DNA of 34,017 nucleotides. It comes from Comamonadaceae bacterium (GTDB lineage: Bacteria > Pseudomonadota > Gammaproteobacteria > Burkholderiales > Burkholderiaceae_C). Of the stretch, positions 23,596 to 29,849 are shown piece after piece. The stretch spans positions 1-34,017 of the forward strand of contig CANBWK010000021.1 of the NCBI GenBank assembly GCA_947373105.1, read 5' to 3'. Position numbers and translations under genes: made by a program. The notes under the pieces are model-generated. The model had not been told where the DNA came from, made no database searches, and saw only the letters and a list, made by a program, of their open reading frames with translations. Within the stretch, counting starts at the first letter, position 1. Each line of letters begins with the position of its first letter.

Positions 23596-24375
23596 ATGAG
23601 CACCGCATCCGATTTGAAAATCACACATGAAGGCCATGTGACCCTCGTTGAAATTTGCCGTCCACCCCATAATTTTTTCGACTTTGAGTTGATCCAGCAA
23701 ATTGCCAGCGCCTTTGAGGACTTGGACAAAAATCCCAACTGCAGGGCTATTGTGCTGGCCTCTGAAGGCACCGCATTTTGCGCCGGTGCAAATTTCAACA
23801 GCCCGAACGACAAAATTAGTCGCCCTGAAAATCCAGGTACCAACCCTCTGTATTTCGAAGCAATTCGAATTTTTTCTTGCAAGAAACCGATTGTTGCAGC
23901 TATACAAGGCGCGGCTGTTGGAGGCGGCCTGGGCTTGGCTTTGGTGGCAGATTTCCGTGTCACGTGTCCAGAAGGAAGATTCACAGCCAATTTCAACCGA
24001 TTGGGATTTCACCCCGGGTTTGGTTTGTCTGTGACACTGCCTCGCTTGGTGGGCATCCAAAAAGCCAATTTGCTCTTTTTCACGGGTCGACGCATCAATG
24101 GCCAAGAAGCATTAGACATGGGGCTCGCGGATATGCTGGTTGCTCAATCCGACGTCCGAGCACAAGCCATGAAGCTTGCTCAAGAAATCGCTGTCTCTGC
24201 ACCGCTTTCTGTTCAATCCACACGCGCTACGCTGCGCCAAGGCTTGGTTGAACAACTGCAACAAGCCGTTGCCCATGAAAGTGTGGAACAAAACTGGCAA
24301 TTCAAAACTGAAGACTTCAAGGAAGGGGTTAAAGCCATGACAGAGCGCCGGGAACCTAAATTTCAAGCCAATTAA
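23596..24375 (+). CDS. enoyl-CoA hydratase/isomerase family protein lacking both hydratase glutamates
   Basis: A 259-residue crotonase-fold protein. The oxyanion-hole elements are present: FCAGANF (57-63) and the GAAVGGGLGLALVADFRV stretch (98-115). By-eye alignment to mitochondrial enoyl-CoA hydratase puts Phe at the place of Glu144 (within FTANFNRLG) and Leu at the place of Glu164 (within KANLLFF). Neither water-activating glutamate is found, so a plain hydratase role is doubtful; isomerase, hydrolase or C-C cleavage activity on an acyl-CoA is possible. AGGAA precedes the ATG. The gene sits between the CoA-transferase and the amidohydrolase genes, 39 bases after the former. The fold assignment is firm, the reaction is not. 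Confidence 0.85.
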   Translation: MSTASDLKITHEGHVTLVEICRPPHNFFDFELIQQIASAFEDLDKNPNCRAIVLASEGTAFCAGANFNSPNDKISRPENPGTNPLYFEAIRIFSCKKPIVAAIQGAAVGGGLGLALVADFRVTCPEGRFTANFNRLGFHPGFGLSVTLPRLVGIQKANLLFFTGRRINGQEALDMGLADMLVAQSDVRAQAMKLAQEIAVSAPLSVQSTRATLRQGLVEQLQQAVAHESVEQNWQFKTEDFKEGVKAMTERREPKFQAN

Positions 24376-24385
24376 GTCTGTTAAA

Positions 24386-24403
24386 ACCCATTGAGCAATG
24401 GGT
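24386..24403 (+). other. perfect 7-bp hairpin between hydratase-like and amidohydrolase genes
   Basis: The arms ACCCATT and AATGGGT flank a GAGC loop, eleven bases after the stop codon at 24375. No T-run follows, so full termination is unlikely. It may stabilise the upstream mRNA or separate expression of the upstream and downstream parts of the operon. Confidence 0.4.
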
Positions 24404-24440
24404 CAAAGGCGGATGTTTCAACTCTAAAGATTTTCTAAAT

Positions 24441-26129
24441 ATGTATGACTTGATCATTCGCAATGCGCAGGTATATGACGGCACAGGACTTCCTCCTGTG
24501 CTTACCGATGTGGCTGTATCTAATGGACGCATAGCGCATATCGGACACAGCACAGAAACTGCGCATGAAACCATCGACGCTCAGGGTTTGGCCCTGATGC
24601 CGGGTATTGTGGATTTGCACACCCACTATGACGCGCAAGTTACTTGGGACCGCACCATGTCACCCTCACCGGCTCTGGGTGTTACAACGGCCGTCATCGG
24701 CAATTGCGGATTTGGCATAGCGCCCTGCCCTGCGCCTTTGCGAGAGACCATGTTGAAAAATCTCTCGGTAGTAGAAGGCATGGATTTGAACTCCTTGCTT
24801 ACCGGGGTAAATTGGGAGTTCGAATCCTTTGGTCAATACATGGATCAGTTGCGGCGTATTGGCCCTTATATCAACACGGCTGTCTTTGCAGGTCACTCGG
24901 TCATTCGTACCGCGGTGATGGGTGCAGACGGATCACGCAATGCCGAGCCCACGCCCGACCAACTGCACGACATGCAAAACATGGTGCGTGATGCCATGGA
25001 CCATGGGGCCATTGGCTTTGCTTCGTCATTCTCACCCAACCACAGTGGCTATGGCGGCATTCCAATGCCATCAACCATAGCCTCAGAGGGTGAGCTGCGT
25101 GCCTTGACGTCTGTACTGGGGGAGCAAAAAAAAGGCGTCTTCATGATGGCCACGGGGACACGGGGTAGCCCCGACATCATGGAATCTATCGTTGAGGATA
25201 CGGGGCGTCCCGCTTACATCTCTACCGTACTGACCATGTACAACGAAGGCAATCCTTCACTGGGTGCCACCTATTACGAGCGGTGCGCACAGGCTTTGGC
25301 GAGAGGTCATGAACTCTATATTTTGACCAGCTGCCAGCCACTGTCTTTTGATTTCAGTCTGACAGATCCTTACGTTCTTCTCAGTCATTCTGCTTTTGAT
25401 GCGGTTAAAAATTCAACCGCCGACTCACTGCCAGGTATTTACCGCTCAGCCGAGTTCCGTGAGACTTTTCGTAAAAACCTGAAACAACCTAAAGAAGGTA
25501 TTTTGTTTTTAGGAAACTGGCGACATATAGAGGTCGGACAAACAGTTCGGCCCGAAAACCATACGCTGGAAGGCGTGAGCATTCAGGCCCTGGCAGATCA
25601 AAAAGGATTGGATCCGGTGGACGTTTTTCTCGATCTTGCGTTGTCCGAAGATCTTGGCACTCATTTTGTCGGCAAGTTTTTCAATAACAACGATGAGGGT
25701 GTTGCGCCCTCTCTTAAACACCCCGCAAGCGTGATCACTTTGTCTGACGCTGGTGCCCATTTGACCTACATGTGCGATGCAGGATTTGGTCTTTACTTTC
25801 TGTCGCATTGGGTCAGAGAGACTGGCCATTTCACATTAAGTGAAGGCATTCGCAGAATCACCAGCGAACCTGCTGACCGTTTCAGGATTCCCTATCGAGG
25901 TCGTTTGCATGTTGGTTTACCCGCTGACATGTTGCTGTTTGACCCCGCAACAGTTGGAATTTCCAAGCCTTTACCTCGACAAGACTTACCTGGAGGGGGG
26001 ACAAGAATGGTCCGCACGGCTACCGGTGTGAGTGGCGTTTGGGTCAATGGGGTCAAAGTGCATGATGGTCACGACTACGTAGAACACGAGCATGGTCCAG
26101 GACAAGTGTTAGACCACTTCAACTCTTAA
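24441..26129 (+). CDS. amidohydrolase, N-acyl-D-amino-acid deacylase type
   Basis: A 562-residue metal-dependent hydrolase of the D-aminoacylase branch of the amidohydrolase superfamily, which releases acid and D-amino acid from N-acyl-D-amino acids or opens related amides. The N-terminal beta part (MYDLIIRNAQVYDGTG) leads to the metal motif DLHTH (His60, His62). Cys89 in GNCG follows; this Cys bridges the metal in D-aminoacylases. The late Asp436 in SDAGAH is the usual catalytic/metal Asp, and a C-terminal GLPADMLLFDP returns to the small beta domain. The length is a little longer than the roughly 480-500 residues of classic enzymes. It lies nine bases before a Bug receptor gene. Its exact amide substrate is not evident. 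Confidence 0.82.
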   Translation: MYDLIIRNAQVYDGTGLPPVLTDVAVSNGRIAHIGHSTETAHETIDAQGLALMPGIVDLHTHYDAQVTWDRTMSPSPALGVTTAVIGNCGFGIAPCPAPLRETMLKNLSVVEGMDLNSLLTGVNWEFESFGQYMDQLRRIGPYINTAVFAGHSVIRTAVMGADGSRNAEPTPDQLHDMQNMVRDAMDHGAIGFASSFSPNHSGYGGIPMPSTIASEGELRALTSVLGEQKKGVFMMATGTRGSPDIMESIVEDTGRPAYISTVLTMYNEGNPSLGATYYERCAQALARGHELYILTSCQPLSFDFSLTDPYVLLSHSAFDAVKNSTADSLPGIYRSAEFRETFRKNLKQPKEGILFLGNWRHIEVGQTVRPENHTLEGVSIQALADQKGLDPVDVFLDLALSEDLGTHFVGKFFNNNDEGVAPSLKHPASVITLSDAGAHLTYMCDAGFGLYFLSHWVRETGHFTLSEGIRRITSEPADRFRIPYRGRLHVGLPADMLLFDPATVGISKPLPRQDLPGGGTRMVRTATGVSGVWVNGVKVHDGHDYVEHEHGPGQVLDHFNS

Positions 26130-26138
26130 GGCAGATTC

Positions 26139-27104
26139 ATGAAATTTTTTATACGGTCTGTTGCTGGGCTTTTACTGACATTGATGACCAGCATGCTCTG
26201 GGCGCAAAGTTGGCCAATCAAGCCTATACGCATGATCATTGCCTTTCCGCCTGGGGGTCCGACCGACCTGGTCTCTAGAGTTCTGGCGCAACGCCTGTCT
26301 GAGCAACTTGGACAACAAGTGATCGTAGACAACAAGCCCGGCGCGGGCGGTAACATTGCAGCTGAATTGGCAGCCAAAGCTGCCCCTGATGGTTACACCA
26401 TCTTCTACAACACCTCGGCCATCGTGATCGGCCCCGCGTTGTATGGCAAGGTGAATTACGACACGCTGAAAGACTTTGCGCCCGTTCTGCTGACGGCCAG
26501 CGTCCCCATGGTGTTGGTTGTCAACCCCCAGTTGCCGGCCCGGTCGGTCAAAGAGTTCCTTGATCTGGCCAAATCGCGATCAGGGGCGCTCAATTACAGC
26601 TCATCAGGCACAGGCACCATCACCCACTTGGCCAGTGCCATGATGTCAACACAAACGGGCATTCAAACGCAGCATATCCCCTACAAAGGGAGTGCGCCGG
26701 GCTTGGTCGACCTGGTCGCAGGTCAGACTCAGTTCATGGTTGATACCATCAATACGGTGTTGCCCTATGTGCGAGACAACCGCCTGCGAGGCCTGGCGGT
26801 CACCAGCACCAAACGCTCTCCACTCTTGCCCGACTTGCCCACACTGGCTGAAGCAGGAATTGCAGGTTTTGAGGCCGCGGCTTGGCAAGGCATTGTGGTG
26901 CCCACGGGAACATCTGCAGAGATTATTCAAAAACTCAATGCCGAAGTGAACAAAGCATTGGCTCACCCCGACATACGATCACGGTTAGCGGCACAAGGGG
27001 CCGATATCCTGGGAGGGACGTCCGCTGAATACGCAGCTTACTTGCGCACCGAAATGCCGCGTTGGGCCAAAGCGGTGAAAGATTCTGGCGCTAAAGCGGA
27101 GTGA
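26139..27104 (+). CDS. Bug/TctC family periplasmic solute-binding receptor
   Basis: A 321-residue Bug-type receptor, last gene of the operon. It begins with a 22-residue signal peptide (MKFFIRSV to LWA-QS). The canonical WPIKPIRMIIAFPPGGPTD follows, then NKPGAGGN, APDGYT, and the DLPTLAEAG motif. AAGG lies before the ATG, which is only nine bases after the amidohydrolase stop. The operon thus carries two different receptors, one with an altered signature (20493-21470) and this canonical one, so two related ligands may be captured. Its stop codon is two bases from the stop of the convergent CoA-transferase gene; no terminator hairpin is visible between them. Confidence 0.9.
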   Translation: MKFFIRSVAGLLLTLMTSMLWAQSWPIKPIRMIIAFPPGGPTDLVSRVLAQRLSEQLGQQVIVDNKPGAGGNIAAELAAKAAPDGYTIFYNTSAIVIGPALYGKVNYDTLKDFAPVLLTASVPMVLVVNPQLPARSVKEFLDLAKSRSGALNYSSSGTGTITHLASAMMSTQTGIQTQHIPYKGSAPGLVDLVAGQTQFMVDTINTVLPYVRDNRLRGLAVTSTKRSPLLPDLPTLAEAGIAGFEAAAWQGIVVPTGTSAEIIQKLNAEVNKALAHPDIRSRLAAQGADILGGTSAEYAAYLRTEMPRWAKAVKDSGAKAE

Positions 27105-27106
27105 TT

Positions 27107-28306
27107 TTATCGATTGGTTGCGCCCGACAGTTGCATGGCTTCGATCGCCTTGGGGTCCATTCCTGCCTCGCGTAACACCTGCACACTGTGTTGCCCAAGT
27201 TGTGGAGCAGGCTTTTGAACCGACAAGCCGGGCGTGCCTGAAAAAGTGCACGGCACACCAATTTCCAACATGCGTCCCTCGCTAGGATGCTCCACGTACT
27301 GCAGCATACCTACCGCCAAAAGATGGGGATCCTTGAGCAGGCTTTCTATGTCGTGCATAGGCATGCAGGGGATGTCAGCCAGATTCAATCGGTCCATCCA
27401 GTTCTGAGACGTGTCTGTCGAGATGGCCTGGGCGACCATGGCATACAGATCATTGATGTGCATTGAACGAGCACCGATATTGGCAAACCTCGGGTCTTCA
27501 TTGAACAGTGCGCCTTGGCCGATCAATCCTAAAAATTTTTCCCAATGGCGATCGGTGTAAATCAAGACACACAGGTAACCATCTCGAGTTTGGTAGGGGC
27601 GTCTTTCTTTCACCAATAAACGTGCATAGCCTGTGGGCCCTAAGGGCGGATCATAAGAAGCACCCGACATATGCTCACCCAGCACATATTGCGTCAACGT
27701 CTCAAACATGGGCACTTCTACGGACTGTCCTCTACCCGTCTGGTAACGGGAGACAACGGCAGCCAATATCGCATTGCAGGCCATCAACCCCACAGTGCGG
27801 TCAGCAAGAGTCAATGGGACGTAGCGGGGCTCACCACCACTGGCCTTGCTCATCAAACTGGGCACTGCAGCCACTCCCTGAATCAAATCATCGTAAGCGG
27901 GTTTTCCTGCGTAGGGGCCCTTCTCGCTGTAACCGTAAAGTCCTGCATAAATGATTCGGGGGTTGATAGCTTTGAGTCGTTCGTAATCAATACCCAGTCG
28001 AGACATAGCTTGAGGCCGAATGTTATAGACCACCACGTCGGCCGTCTCAACCAGCTTAAAGAAGGCCTCTAGGCCTTCGGTTTTCTTAAGATTCAATACC
28101 AGACTGCGTTTGTTGCGATTGACGTGCAGAAAATTCGAACCCATCCCCGGGTTTCGCATCGGGCCAATGCCTCGAACGGTATCCCCCGTAGGGGGCTCGA
28201 TTTTGATCACGTCTGCACCCATGTCCGCCATCAACTGAGTGGCATAGGGTCCCATCAAAACGCTAGACAAGTCCAGGATCCGTAATCCGCTTAAAGCACC
28301 GCTCAT
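27107..28306 (-). CDS. family III CoA-transferase (CaiB/BaiF type)
   Basis: A 399-residue CoA-transferase with the standard N-terminal GLRILDLSSVLMGPYATQ, GADVIKIE (30-37) and VNRNKRSLVLNL segments. The catalytic Asp139 is in KPAYDDLIQG, and the second lobe contains VPLTLADRTVG and SVEVPMFET. GAGG sits six bases before the ATG. It is transcribed away from the molybdenum hydroxylase genes and towards the eight-gene operon, with an intergenic region of about 245 bases shared with the hydroxylase. It may activate the acid formed downstream of the hydroxylase, or act in the neighbouring operon; position allows either. Confidence 0.9.
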   Translation of the reverse strand: MSGALSGLRILDLSSVLMGPYATQLMADMGADVIKIEPPTGDTVRGIGPMRNPGMGSNFLHVNRNKRSLVLNLKKTEGLEAFFKLVETADVVVYNIRPQAMSRLGIDYERLKAINPRIIYAGLYGYSEKGPYAGKPAYDDLIQGVAAVPSLMSKASGGEPRYVPLTLADRTVGLMACNAILAAVVSRYQTGRGQSVEVPMFETLTQYVLGEHMSGASYDPPLGPTGYARLLVKERRPYQTRDGYLCVLIYTDRHWEKFLGLIGQGALFNEDPRFANIGARSMHINDLYAMVAQAISTDTSQNWMDRLNLADIPCMPMHDIESLLKDPHLLAVGMLQYVEHPSEGRMLEIGVPCTFSGTPGLSVQKPAPQLGQHSVQVLREAGMDPKAIEAMQLSGATNR

Positions 28307-28489
28307 GTTTTACCTCTATCTCTTTGGGAATAATTGGCCAGATAGCTTAAATAACGAGTTTGAAAACCGACTTGGCGAATTAAGTCTAAGTCGGAAAGCT
28401 CACAACAGCTGCAACATAGATGACGGCCCCTATTGCTGTAAACAACTTGAATCGGTTAACCTGATAACTTGAGATACACCCGGTATGAG

Positions 28490-28503
28490 CTTGTGAGCAC
28501 AAG
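28490..28503. promoter_or_regulatory. inverted repeat upstream of the molybdenum hydroxylase genes
   Basis: The arms CTTGTG and CACAAG flank AG, about 50 bases before the FAD-subunit ATG, in the 246-base region between divergent genes. The size and symmetry suit a dimeric regulator. A looser repeat (CCGACTT and AAGTCGG, 14-base spacer, 28367-28394) lies further upstream. No regulator gene is in the window, so this is pattern only. Confidence 0.35.
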
Positions 28504-28552
28504 TTGGCTTCACTCAAGGTGTTTCCGTTGGTTATTTTTGGGACTGTTCATT

Positions 28553-29335
28553 ATGTATTCTTTCCAATATCAAAAAGCACTGACGGTGGAGCAAGCCGCT
28601 GCAGCGCTTGGACGCAGCGATGCTTCCCGTGTTTTATCTGGCGGCATGACCTTGATTCCGTCACTGAAGCACCGGTTGATTCAAGTCAACGAACTCATTG
28701 ACATCACGGGCTTGCCTGGCTTGAATGAAATTCGTATGGATGGCAATCATTTGTGGATTGGGGCAGGCGCTACACACCAAAGCGTTTCGCGACATCCTGA
28801 AGTGCGCAAATTCAGCATTGGCTTGGCCGAACTGGCGGGCATGATTGGAGATCCACAGGTTCGTGCCAGAGGCACCTTAGGTGGCTCCGTGGCGAACAAC
28901 GACCCTTCGGCCGATTACCCTGCCGCTGTGCTGGGTCTGAATGCCACCATCGTGACCCAAAAACGAGAAATTGCAGCCGATGAATTTTTCTTGGGCATGT
29001 TTTCTACGGCCCTTGCAAGTGATGAAATCATCCAAGGTCTTCGCTTTAACAAGCCGTTGAAAAGCGCTTACGCCAAGTTTCGCCACGCTGCCACCGGTTA
29101 TGCCATGGCAGGTGTCTTTGTTGCTCAAATCACAAAGGACGAATGGCGTGTAGCCGTCACAGGCGCAACTGATGGTGTTTGCAGATGGCACGAAGCAGAA
29201 GCCGCTGCGGGCAATGTGCCAAAAGACTTGCTTTTTGTTCACGATAACGTGCTGGACGATATTCACGCGCCATCGGCCTATCGGGCTAACTTGGTCAATA
29301 TTTTGTATGCCCAGGCCGTCTCTGACTTAGCCTGA
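28553..29335 (+). CDS. molybdenum hydroxylase, FAD-binding medium subunit (CoxM-like)
   Basis: A 260-residue FAD subunit of the xanthine oxidase/aerobic CO dehydrogenase family. The ATG at 28553 (MYSFQYQKA) matches the family start; reading from 28469 adds 28 unrelated residues. FAD-contact motifs are SGGMTLIPSLKHRL (29-42) and TLGGSVANNDPSADYP (108-123). The C-terminal domain is a little short compared with the usual 270-290 residues. It passes electrons from the Fe-S subunit to an acceptor. It is first in a medium-small-large gene order, the same order as coxMSL, and is followed by the Fe-S subunit 37 bases downstream. The substrate is set by the large subunit. Confidence 0.88.
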   Translation: MYSFQYQKALTVEQAAAALGRSDASRVLSGGMTLIPSLKHRLIQVNELIDITGLPGLNEIRMDGNHLWIGAGATHQSVSRHPEVRKFSIGLAELAGMIGDPQVRARGTLGGSVANNDPSADYPAAVLGLNATIVTQKREIAADEFFLGMFSTALASDEIIQGLRFNKPLKSAYAKFRHAATGYAMAGVFVAQITKDEWRVAVTGATDGVCRWHEAEAAAGNVPKDLLFVHDNVLDDIHAPSAYRANLVNILYAQAVSDLA

Positions 29336-29346
29336 TCATTGAACCT

Positions 29347-29366
29347 AATTGAATTGAATTAAATTG
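29347..29366 (+). repeat. four tandem AATTG-like pentamers in front of the Fe-S subunit
   Basis: Four 5-base units (AATTG, AATTG, AATTA, AATTG) fill the short gap just before the ATG at 29373, where a ribosome site would be expected and none is seen. A change in copy number would alter leader length without touching the reading frame. Confidence 0.6.
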
Positions 29367-29372
29367 AACACC

Positions 29373-29849
29373 ATGAGCCAAATATCACTGAATATCAACG
29401 GGAACGCGCACACCGTAGAGGTTGAAGATCGCGCTTTACTCGCAGATGTCTTGCGCGACAATCTCAAACTAACCGGCACGCACGTAGGCTGCGACACCAG
29501 CCAATGCGGTTGCTGCACCATCCTCATGAATGGCGATGCTATTAAGTCTTGCACCGTATTGGCTGTGCAAGCCAACGGCGCTCAGATCACCACGATCGAG
29601 GGATTGGCCAAAGGCCCTGACTTGCATCCCATTCAAGTCGCTTTTTCGCAGTGCCATGGACTGCAATGCGGATTTTGCACGCCTGGAATGATCATGGCCA
29701 CAGCAGGGTTGCTTTCCAACACCCCGCAACCCACGGATGCACAAATCCATGAAGGCTTGTCCGGAAATTTGTGCAGATGCACGGGCTACATTCACATTGT
29801 TGATTCAGTGAAACTAGCGGCTAAAACCATGCAGGAGATAAAAGTATGA
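29373..29849 (+). CDS. molybdenum hydroxylase, [2Fe-2S] small subunit (CoxS-like)
   Basis: A 158-residue electron-transfer subunit with both clusters of the family. The plant-ferredoxin-type cluster uses Cys40, Cys45, Cys48 and Cys60. The second, helical-domain cluster uses Cys99, Cys102, Cys134 and Cys136 (GFCTPG and LCRCTGY). The ATG at 29373 gives the usual start (MSQISLNING); a TTG nine bases earlier is possible. No Shine-Dalgarno is visible, and a pentamer repeat occupies its place. The stop overlaps the large-subunit start as ATGA. It carries electrons from the molybdenum site to the FAD subunit. Confidence 0.93.
   Translation: MSQISLNINGNAHTVEVEDRALLADVLRDNLKLTGTHVGCDTSQCGCCTILMNGDAIKSCTVLAVQANGAQITTIEGLAKGPDLHPIQVAFSQCHGLQCGFCTPGMIMATAGLLSNTPQPTDAQIHEGLSGNLCRCTGYIHIVDSVKLAAKTMQEIKV

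Noticed and set aside
23518-24105. 195-residue reading frame on the minus strand
   Set aside because: It lies wholly antisense to the end of the CoA-transferase gene and the crotonase-fold gene, which have clear motifs. Its own sequence shows no recognisable domain.
28367-28394. CCGACTT/AAGTCGG inverted repeat as a promoter operator
   Set aside because: The arms are 14 bases apart and not tied to any promoter box. It is mentioned only as a possible second site.
28469-28552. 28-residue N-terminal extension of the FAD subunit
   Set aside because: The family start is MYSFQYQKA at 28553. The extra residues resemble no signal or domain, and the subunit is cytoplasmic.
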